DNA of 64,000 nucleotides from Lentzea sp. NBRC 102530 (GCF_030269365.1 NZ_BSTF01000023.1:46212-110211), one strand, 5' to 3'. Shown: positions 34,757 through 43,980, counted from the first letter of the stretch. Notes: generated by a model from the sequence alone, not told the origin. Numbers and translations: made by a program.

Positions 34757-36403
34757 TCACTTCTTGGTCGGCTCGGGCTTGTTGACCTTCACCGACTCCT
34801 GGCCGACCTTGTCGGCGTCGAGCGCCTTCGCGGGGGCCTCGTTGACGATGGTCGAGCCGTCGGAAGCGGTGAACTGCTTCTTGAACTCCTTGACCGCGTC
34901 GACGACGCGCTTCTGGGCGTCGTCACCGAACTGCTTGGTCTCGACGATCGAGCCCAGGAGGTCGGCGTGGTTGCGGCGCAGCGAGTCCTTGAAGTCGGCC
35001 ACGAAGCGACGGATGTCGGCGACGGGGACGTCGTCCAGGTGGCCCTTGGTCGCGGCGAAGATCTCGACGACCTGCTCCTCGACGGGGACCGGCGAGTACT
35101 GGCCCTGCTTGAGCAGCTCGACCAGACGGGCACCGCGGTCCAGCTGGGCGCGCGAGGCGGCGTCGAGGTCGGACGCGAACGCGGAGAAGGCCTCCAGCTC
35201 GCGGAACTGCGACAGGTCGAGGCGCAGCGAGCCCGCGACCGACTTCATCGCCTTGATCTGCGCGGCACCGCCGACGCGGGAGACCGAGATACCCACGTTG
35301 ACGGCCGGGCGGACACCGGCGTTGAACAGGTCGGACTCGAGGAAGCACTGACCGTCGGTGATCGAGATGACGTTGGTCGGGATGTACGCCGACACGTCGT
35401 TCGCCTTGGTCTCGATGATCGGGAGACCCGTCATCGAGCCGCCGCCCATCTCGTCCGACAGCTTCGCGCAACGCTCGAGGAGACGCGAGTGCAAGTAGAA
35501 GACGTCGCCGGGGTAGGCCTCGCGGCCCGGCGGGCGACGCAGCAGCAGCGAGATGGCGCGGTACGCCTCGGCCTGCTTGGTCAGGTCGTCGAAGATGATC
35601 AGGACGTGCTTGCCCTGGTACATCCAGTGCTGGCCGATGGCGGAGCCGGTGTACGGCGCCAGCCACTTGAAGCCGGCGGAGTCGGAGGCCGGGGCGGCGA
35701 CGATCGTCGTGTACTCGAGTGCGCCCGCCTCCTCCAGCGCGGTCTTGACGCCCGCGATGGTGGAGCCCTTCTGGCCGATGGCGACGTACACGCAGCGGAC
35801 CTGCTGCTTGGGGTCGCCCGACTCCCAGGCCTTCTTCTGGTTGATGATCGTGTCGATGCAGACCGCGGTCTTGCCGGTCTTGCGGTCACCGATGATCAGC
35901 TGGCGCTGACCGCGACCGATCGGCGTCATCGCGTCGATGGCCTTGATGCCGGTCTGCATCGGCTCGGACACCGGCTGGCGCTGCAGCACGGTGGCGGCCT
36001 GCAGTTCCAGGGCGCGGTTGTCGTCCGCGACGATGTCGCCGAGGCCGTCGATCGGCTCGCCGAGCGGGTTGACGACGCGACCGAGGAAGCCGTCGCCGAC
36101 CGGCACCGACAGGACCTTGCCGGTCCGGCGGACTTCCTGGCCCTCTTCGATCTTGTCGAAGTCACCGAGGATGACCGCACCGATGTTGCGGACCTCGAGG
36201 TTCAGCGCGACGCCGAGGACGCCGCCGGGGAACTCGAGAAGCTCGTTGGTCATCGTGCCCGGAAGGCCCTCGACGATGGCGATGCCGTCGTAGGTCTCGG
36301 AGACGGTACCGACCTCTTCCCGGCTGACCTCCGGGGAGTAGCTCTCGACGTACTTCTCGATCGCACTGCGGATCTCGTCCGACGAGATCGTCAGCTCCGC
36401 CAT
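34757..36403 (-). CDS. atpA: ATP synthase F1 alpha subunit
   Basis: Non-catalytic nucleotide-binding alpha subunit of F1, 548 aa. Walker A-like GDRKTGKTAVCIDTI and the arginine-finger region SISRVGG-equivalent (GISVSRVGGAAQ) are present, plus SGMALNL-equivalent GVALNLEVRN. The C-terminus has a Lys/Pro/Glu extension (VNKPEPTKK) about 30 residues past the usual end, as in other actinobacteria. It follows atpH by 46 bp and precedes atpG by 8 bp. Confidence 0.96.
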   Translation of the reverse strand: MAELTISSDEIRSAIEKYVESYSPEVSREEVGTVSETYDGIAIVEGLPGTMTNELLEFPGGVLGVALNLEVRNIGAVILGDFDKIEEGQEVRRTGKVLSVPVGDGFLGRVVNPLGEPIDGLGDIVADDNRALELQAATVLQRQPVSEPMQTGIKAIDAMTPIGRGQRQLIIGDRKTGKTAVCIDTIINQKKAWESGDPKQQVRCVYVAIGQKGSTIAGVKTALEEAGALEYTTIVAAPASDSAGFKWLAPYTGSAIGQHWMYQGKHVLIIFDDLTKQAEAYRAISLLLRRPPGREAYPGDVFYLHSRLLERCAKLSDEMGGGSMTGLPIIETKANDVSAYIPTNVISITDGQCFLESDLFNAGVRPAVNVGISVSRVGGAAQIKAMKSVAGSLRLDLSQFRELEAFSAFASDLDAASRAQLDRGARLVELLKQGQYSPVPVEEQVVEIFAATKGHLDDVPVADIRRFVADFKDSLRRNHADLLGSIVETKQFGDDAQKRVVDAVKEFKKQFTASDGSTIVNEAPAKALDADKVGQESVKVNKPEPTKK

Positions 36404-36449
36404 GTCGTTCCTGCTCTCACTTCTTCGTACTTGGGAAAGGGCTCGGGGG

Positions 36450-37277
36450 CTAGCTGGCGAGATTGCGGCGCAGTGCCGCCAACCGGCCGGCGATGCTTCC
36501 GTCGATGATCTCGTCGCCGATCTTGATCGAGAGGCCGCCGCCCAGCGAGGGGTCGACCTCCACGTGCAGCGCGATCGGGCGCGAGTAGATCGTGGTCAGC
36601 GTCGCGGTCAAGCGGTCGATCTGCTCTGCCGTCAGCTCCACAGCGGACTTCACGTGCGCGACGGAGCGCTGACGGCGCTGGGCCGCCAGGTCGGCGAGCT
36701 CGGAGAGCCCGTCCGCCACGCGCAGTCCGCGCGGGTTGCTGACCAGCTGGTCCACCAGGGTCTTGGTGACCGGGCTGACCTTCCCCTGGATCAGGGAGTC
36801 GACCAGGGCGACCTTGCCGGCGGTGTCACCGGCGGGGTCCGCCAGCAGCAGTTCGAGCTCGTTCGAGCCGGCAACGATGCGACCGAGCCGGAACAGTTCG
36901 TCCTCGGTGGAGTCGAGCTGACCGTCGCGCTCCGCGCGCACGAGCAGTGCGGTGCGGGCGAGCGACTCGACGCCGTCCACGAGCTCGCGCGGGCTGGACC
37001 AGCGCGCGGTCACGACGGCGACCAGGACCTGCAGGGTCTCGTCACCGACCTTGCCCGAGAACAGGCCGCGCAGCAGCTGCTCGCGACCGGCGGCGTCGGA
37101 CGAGGCGTCGGCGAGAGCGCCGCGCAGCGTCCGCTGCTCGATCAGCAGGCCGAGCACGGCGAAGAGCTCCTCACCGAGCTTGGCGAGGTCGTCCGTCGAC
37201 GTGGTGGCGTCGGCCAGCTCCAGCAGCCGCAGTTCCGCGGCTGCCAGAGCTTCACGACTTGCGGCGTGCAACGTCAT
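36450..37277 (-). CDS. atpH: ATP synthase delta subunit
   Basis: Delta subunit of the peripheral stalk, 275 aa, the length usual for free-standing actinobacterial delta (about 90 residues longer than in E. coli). The N-terminal part is helical with AGREQLLRGLFSGKVGDETL; the C-terminal domain has TLTTIYSRPIALHVEVDPSL and GGGLSIKIGDEIIDGSIAGR, the conserved end. In mycobacteria this gene is fused with a second b subunit; here it is not. It starts 9 bp after atpF. Confidence 0.93.
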   Translation of the reverse strand: MTLHAASREALAAAELRLLELADATTSTDDLAKLGEELFAVLGLLIEQRTLRGALADASSDAAGREQLLRGLFSGKVGDETLQVLVAVVTARWSSPRELVDGVESLARTALLVRAERDGQLDSTEDELFRLGRIVAGSNELELLLADPAGDTAGKVALVDSLIQGKVSPVTKTLVDQLVSNPRGLRVADGLSELADLAAQRRQRSVAHVKSAVELTAEQIDRLTATLTTIYSRPIALHVEVDPSLGGGLSIKIGDEIIDGSIAGRLAALRRNLAS

Positions 37278-37286
37278 CGGCAGCCT

Positions 37287-37835
37287 CTACTTGCTCGCCG
37301 GCGCCGCGACGGCGTCCAGCTCGTTGAGGAAGCGGTCGACGGTGCCGCGGCGGCGGGAGTCGTCCTCGAGGGACTCGCCCACGACCTTGCTCGCCAGCTC
37401 GACGGCGGTGCGGCCGAGGTCGGCACGCAGCTCCGCGACGATCTGGGCGCGCTGAGCGTCCAGCTGGTGCTGGCCCTGCGCGACGATGCGCGCCGACTCG
37501 GCCTGCGCCTGCTCACGCAGCTCCTCGACGATCTGCAGGCCCTCGGCCCGTGCGTCGTCGCGGATGCGGGCGGCCTCGGCGCGAGCCTCGGCCAGCTGCT
37601 CCTTGTACTGCTCGAGAGTGCGCTGAGCTTCGGCCTGGGCCTGCTCCGCCTTCTCGATGCCACCCTCGATCTTGGCCGTCCGCTCCTCGTACAACGCCTC
37701 GAAGCGCGGTGACACGAACTTCTTGATGACGAAGAGGAGGAGCAGGAACGCGACGAGACCGAGGATGATCTCCGAGGTATGCGGAATGACCGGGTTGACC
37801 GGACCCTCCGCAGCCAGGATGAGGGTGTCCATCAC
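37287..37835 (-). CDS. atpF: ATP synthase Fo b subunit
   Basis: Peripheral stalk b subunit, 182 aa. One transmembrane helix (IILGLVAFLLLLFVIKKFV, ~residues 22-42) is followed by a long amphipathic coiled coil rich in Ala/Glu/Arg/Gln (EEAQRTLEQYKEQL-like), ending with ELASKVVGESLEDDSRR. GTG at 37835 has AGGAG seven bases upstream; the next codon is ATG, an alternative start. Located between atpE and atpH in the standard order. Confidence 0.94.
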   Translation of the reverse strand: MMDTLILAAEGPVNPVIPHTSEIILGLVAFLLLLFVIKKFVSPRFEALYEERTAKIEGGIEKAEQAQAEAQRTLEQYKEQLAEARAEAARIRDDARAEGLQIVEELREQAQAESARIVAQGQHQLDAQRAQIVAELRADLGRTAVELASKVVGESLEDDSRRRGTVDRFLNELDAVAAPASK

Positions 37836-37866
37836 GCGGGTTCTCCTAACGCGTTGAAGGGTTAGG

Positions 37867-38115
37867 TCAGGCCGCGGTCGCGATGAAGTACACGACGAAG
37901 CCGATCAGCGCGAGGACCTCGACGATGGCGAAGGTGGTCCACGCGAGGCTGAGCAGGACGCCGCGGGCCTCGGGCTGGCGGGCGGTGCCGCTGATGACCG
38001 AGGAGAAGATCAGACCCACGCCGATGCCGGGGCCGATGGCCGCGAGACCGTAACCGATGGCCGCGAGACCCGGGTTGATGGAGCCGGCGTCCTGGGCAAT
38101 CTGGAGAGCGCTCAC
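37867..38115 (-). CDS. atpE: ATP synthase Fo c subunit
   Basis: Proteolipid c subunit of the rotor ring, 82 aa with two helices joined by the polar ARQPEA loop. The first helix has the Gly-rich AIGYGLAAIGPGIGVGL; the ion-binding carboxylate is Glu66 in AIVEVLALIGF. The surrounding residues fit a proton-type ring; the Gln and Thr/Ser ligands of sodium rings are not present. GTG start; 64-bp gap from atpB. Confidence 0.95.
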   Translation of the reverse strand: MSALQIAQDAGSINPGLAAIGYGLAAIGPGIGVGLIFSSVISGTARQPEARGVLLSLAWTTFAIVEVLALIGFVVYFIATAA

Positions 38116-38179
38116 TGTTGCTGTTCCCTTTCCAACTCGGTCCGCGAGAGTTCGCGGATCGGAGGCTTTGTGCTGTTAC

Positions 38180-38956
38180 TCAGTGCTCTTCTGCCAGCGC
38201 CATGCCGATGTAGCTGGCAGACAGCAGCGCGAAGATGTAGGCCTGGAGGCACATGATCAGTGCTTCCAGGAAGGTCAGCGCGATGGCGAAGGCGAAGGAC
38301 ACCGGCGCCACGATGACGGTCAGCCCGCCATTGAGCAGCAGGAACTCACCGGCCAGGGTGAACACCAGCAGCAGGAGGTGACCCGCGAACATGGCAGCGA
38401 AAACTCGGATCGCCAGCGTGAGCGGGTTCAGGATGAACTTCTGGAAGAACTCGATCGGGATCAGCAGCGGGAGCACGAACCACGGCGCGCCCGGCGGAAT
38501 CGTCTGGTGCTTCAAGTAGCCCGTGAAGCCGTGCCGCTTGAACCCGACGAAGTGGTACACCGGGTAAACGACGAGCAACGAAACGGCGAGCGGGAAGCCG
38601 ATGTGCGACATCGTCGGGAACTGAATGATCGGGATGAGCCCGAACAGGTTGTTCACCAGGACGAAGGTGAAGATCGTGAGGATCAGCGGGATGAAGGGCT
38701 TGAAGTCCTTCGCGCCGATCTGTTCCCTGGCGATGTTGTTGCGCCCGAAGTCGTAAACCGACTCGGCGGCGAACTGGAACTTGCCGGGGATGAGCTTCAG
38801 GTTGCGTGTCGCGGCGACGAAGAACACGCCGATGATCACGATCGACAGCACCAGCAGGACCATCGGCTTCGTGACCGAGCCGAAGATCGGCGGGAGGAAG
38901 AAGTCCTTCACACCGGGAGCGACGAACTCGCCCCCCGAAGCCAGCAACTTGGTCAC
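38180..38956 (-). CDS. atpB: ATP synthase Fo a subunit
   Basis: Membrane a subunit that forms the proton half-channels beside the c ring, 258 aa, five to six helices. The essential Arg is Arg184 in NPLTLAIRVFAAMFAGHLLL, and the later helix has LEALIMCLQAYIFALLSASY. First gene of atpBEFHAGD. A 148-bp gap separates it from atpI and is the likely place for the operon's main promoter, though no clear -10/-35 pair stands out. ATG start with GGAAGG upstream. Confidence 0.95.
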   Translation of the reverse strand: MTKLLASGGEFVAPGVKDFFLPPIFGSVTKPMVLLVLSIVIIGVFFVAATRNLKLIPGKFQFAAESVYDFGRNNIAREQIGAKDFKPFIPLILTIFTFVLVNNLFGLIPIIQFPTMSHIGFPLAVSLLVVYPVYHFVGFKRHGFTGYLKHQTIPPGAPWFVLPLLIPIEFFQKFILNPLTLAIRVFAAMFAGHLLLLVFTLAGEFLLLNGGLTVIVAPVSFAFAIALTFLEALIMCLQAYIFALLSASYIGMALAEEH

Positions 38957-39104
38957 TGTGTTCCTTCCGGTTCTCCCGGCCGGCGTTCACTCCGCCGGGG
39001 GAATCGTCACGATCTGGACTTAACGTACCTTACGGTTCGCAAGCGACTACCAGAGGCACCCCTTCGATCGGGTGTCCCTGGTCACGCGGACCATATCAGC
39101 AGGT

Positions 39105-39575
39105 CTAGGCGCCTTCGGAGGCGGGGACCACCATCTGACTACGGCTCCGCTTGGAGGCTCTGGCCTCCAGGTACGACGTCACGAGCACCGTCGCCACCAG
39201 GGTGATTCCGAGTGCCTTGGGTTCGAGCCACGACTGGTTGCGGAGCAGGATCACCGCCAGCAGCAGGACGATCAGCTTGCCCATGAATCCACCGAGTGCG
39301 GCGACCATCACGAACATCGGATCGAGGGCCGCCGTCTTGCGCATCAACAACAGCGTGGCAAGGCCCGAAACGATGGCGATGGCACCACCGATCAATGACC
39401 CGAAGAGACCAGGGGTCCCCCAGATCACCGTTGACACGGCCACACCGACGACAAAGGTGCCGAGCGTGGCCCATGCGGCCGCTCGGAACATTTCCCCGGC
39501 GAGCCGCTGGACGACCAGCTCGTGCGTGACGGCCTTGTCCGCGTCGCTCATGTCCCGAAGTGTAGGAACTGCCAT
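39105..39575 (-). CDS. atpI: AtpI-like membrane protein
   Basis: Membrane protein of about 156 aa with four helices, located directly upstream of atpB as AtpI (assembly factor for the c ring or cation transport) is in many bacteria. Segments include AAWATLGTFVVGVAVSTVIW, GSLIGGAIAIVSGLATLLLM, MVAALGGFMGKLIVLLLAVI and ALGITLVATVLVTSYLEAR. ATG 39575 is chosen for GAGG six bases upstream; ATG 39551 is possible. A 14-bp palindrome TTAACGACGGTTAA lies at 39601-39614, just upstream. Confidence 0.82.
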   Translation of the reverse strand: MAVPTLRDMSDADKAVTHELVVQRLAGEMFRAAAWATLGTFVVGVAVSTVIWGTPGLFGSLIGGAIAIVSGLATLLLMRKTAALDPMFVMVAALGGFMGKLIVLLLAVILLRNQSWLEPKALGITLVATVLVTSYLEARASKRSRSQMVVPASEGA

Positions 39576-39657
39576 AGAGGACCTCGCGGGCAGCCCCTGA
39601 TTAACGACGGTTAAGCGGCCCCAAACAAGACGGCGCACCAATTTCCCGGTCGGACCG

Positions 39658-40797
39658 TCAGGACTTTCGAGCGTCCCGCAGCCTGGGAATCACCGACACC
39701 ACGAACGTCACGATCAGCCCGATGACGAAGCAGGTGGCCACGATGATCGGGTCGAAGAGCGTCAGCGCCACGGCTCCGAACGCCAGAACGCCCGCCCACA
39801 AGTAGATGAGCAGCACGGCACGGCGTTGCGAGTGGCCGATCTCCAGCAACCGGTGGTGCAGGTGCATCTTGTCCGGCGAGAACGGGCTCTCGCCGCGCCT
39901 GGTGCGGCGGATGATGGCCATCAGCAGGTCGAGCAGCGGCACGAACAGCACGGCGGCGACCACGATCAGCGGCGAGAGCAGACCGAGCAGGTCGGCCGCG
40001 CTGCCGGTGGCCTGGTTGATCTTGCCGGACGCGCTGGTGGTGGCGGCCGCCAGCATGAGGCCGATGAGCATGGAGCCCGAGTCGCCCATGAAGATGCGCG
40101 CGGGGTTGAAGTTGTGCGGCAGGAAGCCGAGGCAGGCGCCCGCGAGCACGGCGGCGATCAGGGCCGGCGGGTAGGCCTCGACGGCGCCCTGGCGTTCGAC
40201 GAGCAGGCCGATCGAGAACACGGCCGTCGCGGCGGCGGCGATGAGGCCGATGCCGGCGGCGAGTCCGTCGAGGCCGTCGACGAAGTTCATCGCGTTGATC
40301 ATGGTGACCGCGAGCAGCACGGTCAGCAGCGCGCCCTGGTTCTGGTCGAGCGAGATGGTCGCGCCGCCGTCCCACGGCACCCACGCGATCATCCACTGCA
40401 GGCCGAACAGCACGAGGATGCCCGCGGCGGTGACCTGACCGGCGAGCTTGGTGAGCGAGTCGAGCTCGAACCTGTCGTCGATCGCGCCCACGAGCACGAT
40501 GACGCCGCCCGCGACGATGACGCCCCACGGGTCGTTGGAGAAGTCGAACCCTGCCCGCAGCACCGGCAGTTGGTGCGCCACGAACATGCCTGCCAGCACA
40601 CCGCCGTAGATGGCGACACCACCCATGCGCGGCATGGGTTGCACGTGCACGTCCCGTTGCCGCGGGTAGGCGACCGCCCCGAGCCGGAACGCCATGGCGC
40701 GCACCAGGCCCACGAGCAGGAACGTCACGACGGCAGCGATCAACGCGACGAGCAGGTACTCGCGCACGGGGAGGACGAACGAGGATGCGGGCCCCAC
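39658..40797 (-). CDS. wecA: polyprenyl-phosphate N-acetylglucosaminyl phosphotransferase WecA
   Basis: MraY/WecA-family integral membrane enzyme (~379 aa, ~11 helices) that transfers GlcNAc-1-phosphate to polyprenyl phosphate, in mycobacteria the first step of arabinogalactan linkage-unit assembly. Motifs: RDVHVQPMPRMGGVAI, VGAIDDRFELD (Asp-Asp of the active site), INAMNFVDGLDGLAAGIG, ARIFMGDSGSMLIG and DKMHLHHRLLEIGHS. Its place between sua5 and atpI is the conserved mycobacterial order. The start is unclear: TTG 40812, GTG 40797 and GTG 40767 are all in frame. Confidence 0.9.
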   Translation of the reverse strand: MGPASSFVLPVREYLLVALIAAVVTFLLVGLVRAMAFRLGAVAYPRQRDVHVQPMPRMGGVAIYGGVLAGMFVAHQLPVLRAGFDFSNDPWGVIVAGGVIVLVGAIDDRFELDSLTKLAGQVTAAGILVLFGLQWMIAWVPWDGGATISLDQNQGALLTVLLAVTMINAMNFVDGLDGLAAGIGLIAAAATAVFSIGLLVERQGAVEAYPPALIAAVLAGACLGFLPHNFNPARIFMGDSGSMLIGLMLAAATTSASGKINQATGSAADLLGLLSPLIVVAAVLFVPLLDLLMAIIRRTRRGESPFSPDKMHLHHRLLEIGHSQRRAVLLIYLWAGVLAFGAVALTLFDPIIVATCFVIGLIVTFVVSVIPRLRDARKS

Positions 40798-40878
40798 GGG
40801 CCTACCAATCAATCGGGAATGTTCGGGGTGGTCGCCACGGTACCCGCGGCGACCATGATCAATTCTGGCAGCCGCCCG

Positions 40879-41529
40879 CTACCGCGCGACCTCGACCTCG
40901 ACGCCGAGCACCTCGTCGACGTCGGCCTTGCTCACCGCGCCCTCGCGCAGGATCAGCGCGTCCGGCCCGGTGAGGTCGACGATGGTCGAGGCGATGTTCT
41001 CGCCGCTGAGCCCACCGTCGAGGTACACGGGCACGGCGTCGCCGAGCTGGTCACGTGCCTCCTGCGCACTGGCCGCGGGCGCGTGCCCGGTCCGGTTCGC
41101 ACTGGACACGGCCATCGGACCGACGTCCCTGAGGAGTTCCAGCGCCACCGGGTGCAACGGCATGCGCAACATGACCGTGCCGCGCGTCTGCCCCAGGTCC
41201 CAAGCCAGACTCGGCGCGTGCGGCAGCACGATGCTCAACCCACCGGGCCAGAACGCCTCGATGAGGGCCCGCGCCTGCCGGGGCACGCTCAGCACCAGGC
41301 CGTCGATCGTGGTCCAGGACCCGACCAGCACCGGCACGGGCATGTCGGGCCCGCGCCCCTTGGCGTCGAGAAGACTCCGGACGGCTTCCGCGTCGAACGC
41401 GTCGCAGCCGATCCCGTAGACGGTGTCGGTGGGCAGGACGACGAGGCGTCCGCTCCGCACCGCACCGGCGGCAGCGGCGAGTCCCGCCGCGCGGTTGCCC
41501 GGTTCGCTGCAGTCGTAGACCGTGCTCAC
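40879..41529 (-). CDS. sua5: L-threonylcarbamoyladenylate synthase (Sua5/YrdC family)
   Basis: Makes threonylcarbamoyl-AMP from threonine, bicarbonate and ATP for the tRNA t6A37 modification. The ~216 aa chain has the YrdC core: VVLPTDTVYGIGCDAFD, then RGPDMPVPVLVGSW, FWPGGLSIVLPHAP, TVMLRMPLHPVAL and AVSSANRTGHAPA. No extra C-terminal Sua5 domain is present. GTG 41529 aligns best with the family N-terminus; ATG 41547 would add six residues. It precedes wecA as in mycobacteria, but prmC, normally next to it, is 5.5 kb away. Confidence 0.92.
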   Translation of the reverse strand: MSTVYDCSEPGNRAAGLAAAAGAVRSGRLVVLPTDTVYGIGCDAFDAEAVRSLLDAKGRGPDMPVPVLVGSWTTIDGLVLSVPRQARALIEAFWPGGLSIVLPHAPSLAWDLGQTRGTVMLRMPLHPVALELLRDVGPMAVSSANRTGHAPAASAQEARDQLGDAVPVYLDGGLSGENIASTIVDLTGPDALILREGAVSKADVDEVLGVEVEVAR

Positions 41530-41758
41530 CTCGCTGAGCCTAGCCATCCGGCCCGATCGGGTGACGCAAGGCCCGCCCTAACGCCCTCGTCGCGCGCAAA
41601 CGTGTGCCTCGGTTCTCACTTTGCGCAGTTGAGGCCCGCCTGACCAGGCATTGTTTGAGCCCATGAGTTGTAAGTAGTTCAACGCATCCCCCAAACGGGC
41701 GCACAACTGTAAGGTCATGGGTCGACCACAGAGCGCAATGGGGGAGGGTCGAGCTTCT

Positions 41759-42178
41759 GTGTCTGAAGAAGTTGTGACGAGCGGAAAAGTCGGCACCAGC
41801 TTCACCGACATCTTCGGCAGCGGGCTCACCGCGGTCATGGACGCGGGCAGGGCCGTGGCGATCGCCGTGGAGACCCAGCAGCTGTCCGTCGACCCGCACC
41901 TGGTCGACGCCATGATCAAAAAGCTGACCGAGATGGGCGACGCCATCGACAAGGTTGGGCGCAGCGCGAACAACCTCAGCATCGACACCAAGCTCGGCGG
42001 GGGTTATGCCGAGCAGATCAGTGCAAGCAACAGAACGTTCGGCACAGCAGCGCAACAGACGCTCAAGGAACTGGCAAAGGCGATCGAAGATCTGAAGACG
42101 CAGATCGAGAAGAGCCGTGCCACCTACAAGGCCTCCGACCGGAACTCGGCCGACGCGATCAAGAAACTTGGGAAGTGA
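41759..42178 (+). CDS. PE-like helical protein with type VII secretion motif
   Basis: A 139 aa, all-helical, signal-less protein. It has a PE-like stretch QQLSVDPHLVDAMIKKLTEM and a C-terminal YxxxD motif, YKASD (residues 123-127), the general signal of ESX/type VII substrates. Followed by a lipoprotein, a WxG-containing PPE-like protein and EspG, it fits a PE/PPE/EspG set in which EspG chaperones the PE-PPE pair to an ESX machine. The start GTG 41759 has GGGAGGG about ten bases upstream; longer in-frame starts exist. The classification is by motif and context. Confidence 0.7.
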   Translation: MSEEVVTSGKVGTSFTDIFGSGLTAVMDAGRAVAIAVETQQLSVDPHLVDAMIKKLTEMGDAIDKVGRSANNLSIDTKLGGGYAEQISASNRTFGTAAQQTLKELAKAIEDLKTQIEKSRATYKASDRNSADAIKKLGK

Positions 42179-42711
42179 TGAAGCGCATCCTCATCGTCGC
42201 TATCGGACTGGCGGTCCTGACCACCGGATGCACCGGCAACCCGGTCAGCGGCGACCCGACTCCTACTGGCGGCGGCTCCACCTCCACCAGCACTTCCAGC
42301 TCCGCTTCCGGTCTTGACTCGGTCAAGCCGTGCGACCTGCTCACCGAGGCCGAGGTGACCGGGCTCGGTCTCACCTACCCCGGCGAAGCAGAGCAGGTCG
42401 GCACGGCCGACAGTTGCGACTGGAGGGTGAGCGGCAACGGCGGGCTCCAGGTGGGCATCCGCACCAAGTCCGGCCTCGCGGACCTGAACCTCGTCGGCGA
42501 CAAGGTCAGCGACGTGAAGGTCGGCAAGTACGACGCGAAGAAGGTCGAGGCGCAGAACGGGGGGAAAAACGGCTGCACCTTCGCGATCGGGGTCACGGAG
42601 TCGTCCTCGGTCGTCGTGATCGCAAATCTCAAAGGCACCTCAGAGGACACCGCCGGCGCATGTGAGCGGTCTTCCAAGGCCGCCGAGCTGATCGCACCGA
42701 AACTGCCGTAA
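42178..42711 (+). CDS. DUF3558 lipoprotein of the EspG cassette
   Basis: Exported lipoprotein, 177 aa. The signal peptide ILIVAIGLAVLTTGC gives a lipidated Cys18, followed by a long Ser/Thr/Gly linker. The DUF3558 domain opens VKPCDLLTEAEVTGLGL and has later Cys residues (DSCDW, NGCTF, GACE). DUF3558 lipoproteins regularly sit beside ESX substrate and EspG genes in Pseudonocardiales; role unknown. ATG 42178 overlaps the upstream stop (TGATG), so the genes are translationally coupled. Confidence 0.82.
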   Translation: MKRILIVAIGLAVLTTGCTGNPVSGDPTPTGGGSTSTSTSSSASGLDSVKPCDLLTEAEVTGLGLTYPGEAEQVGTADSCDWRVSGNGGLQVGIRTKSGLADLNLVGDKVSDVKVGKYDAKKVEAQNGGKNGCTFAIGVTESSSVVVIANLKGTSEDTAGACERSSKAAELIAPKLP

Positions 42712-42732
42712 CGCCGTCCGAGGGGGAATCTC

Positions 42733-43980
42733 ATGGCGCCCGTCAAACCCACCGTCCCGCACCCGAACGCCAACTACCCCGGCGTGCCGCACGAGCAGAT
42801 GCAGAAGCTGGTCAACGACAACTACGTCCGCGGCGCCGCGGACCAGGTGATCGACGCGTGGGCCAAGATCGGTGAGCAGTTCAAGACGCTGGCCACCGAC
42901 TTCAACATCCTGGTCAACGGCTCGCAGTCGGCGTGGACCGGCAGGGCTGCCGACGGTGTCAGGAAAGCGCTCGGCAAGGTGGGGACGTTCGCCGACACCA
43001 CCGGCGAGGGGTTCGAGCGCACCTCCAAGGCCATCGCCGAGCAGCGGAACGCGGCGGCTCAGGCGAACAGCACCATGCCTCCGCCCGTGAAGTTCAGCCC
43101 CGGCGACATCTTCACGAAGTGGGCCACCCCGGCGGTCATCTTCCCGCCGGCCATGGTGGGCGCCCCGTTCGAGATGTTCGCCAAGCACCAGGAACAGCAG
43201 GCGGCCAAGGCCGAGGCCGTCCAGGTCATGCAGACCCGCGACAACACGATGATGGCCGCCGCGATGTCCATGCCCACCATGGAATCCACGCCGAAGGTCA
43301 CGCAGGACCCCGGTGCGGTGACGCCGCCTGGCCACAACAACAACTCGAACACCAACCTGGGCAACGTCAACGCCAACCAGCAGTTCGGCAACAACAGCAG
43401 CAGCAACGGCATGCCGTCGTTGCCGCCTCCTGGCAACGGCACGACCAACGCCGCATGGGCAGCGCCCAAGACCAGCGACCCCGGACTGAACAACCCCAAC
43501 AACCCGCCCGGCGGCCAGAACCGGCCTCCCGTCGGACCTCCGATCGGACCGCCCGGAACGTTCCCTCCCGGCCTGCGGCCTCCCGGCGGCGGCCAGAACG
43601 GCAGGCCCGGCGGTGGCGGTCCCGGCATGGGACGTGGCGGGCCTGGAGGTGGCGGGGCCGGTGCTGGCGCAGGTCGCGGCATGGGGCCCGGCGGCATGGC
43701 CGGCGTCGGTGGTTCTGGGCGCGGCATGGGCAGCTTCGGGCCCGCCACGCCTGGTGGCGGTGCCGGTGTCATGGGCGGCGGAGCCGGTGGCGTCGGCGGT
43801 GCGGCGGGTGCCGGTGCCGGTGGTCGTGGTGCCGCGGGCGGCATGGGTGCCGGTGGTGCTGGTGCCGGGCAGGGTGGTGCCGGCGAGGAGGACAAGGAGC
43901 ACAAGTCCAACTACCTCGTGCCCACCGACGAGTTCTTCGACGACGATCGCATGGTCGCGCCGCCGGTGATCGGCGGATGA
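42733..43980 (+). CDS. PPE-like ESX substrate with Gly-rich tail
   Basis: A 415 aa protein in three parts: a helical N-terminal domain (~1-110) with WxG at residues 68-70 (SAWTG), a Pro/Asn linker, and a Gly/Met/Pro-rich region (~residues 255-385) of GGxG and GMGPGG-type repeats. It ends in an acidic conserved tail, TDEFFDDDRMVAPPVIGG, seen in ESX-associated proteins of Pseudonocardiales. No signal peptide. It is the likely PPE-type partner of the protein at 41.8 kb. Its stop overlaps the espG start (ATGA). Confidence 0.8.
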   Translation: MAPVKPTVPHPNANYPGVPHEQMQKLVNDNYVRGAADQVIDAWAKIGEQFKTLATDFNILVNGSQSAWTGRAADGVRKALGKVGTFADTTGEGFERTSKAIAEQRNAAAQANSTMPPPVKFSPGDIFTKWATPAVIFPPAMVGAPFEMFAKHQEQQAAKAEAVQVMQTRDNTMMAAAMSMPTMESTPKVTQDPGAVTPPGHNNNSNTNLGNVNANQQFGNNSSSNGMPSLPPPGNGTTNAAWAAPKTSDPGLNNPNNPPGGQNRPPVGPPIGPPGTFPPGLRPPGGGQNGRPGGGGPGMGRGGPGGGGAGAGAGRGMGPGGMAGVGGSGRGMGSFGPATPGGGAGVMGGGAGGVGGAAGAGAGGRGAAGGMGAGGAGAGQGGAGEEDKEHKSNYLVPTDEFFDDDRMVAPPVIGG

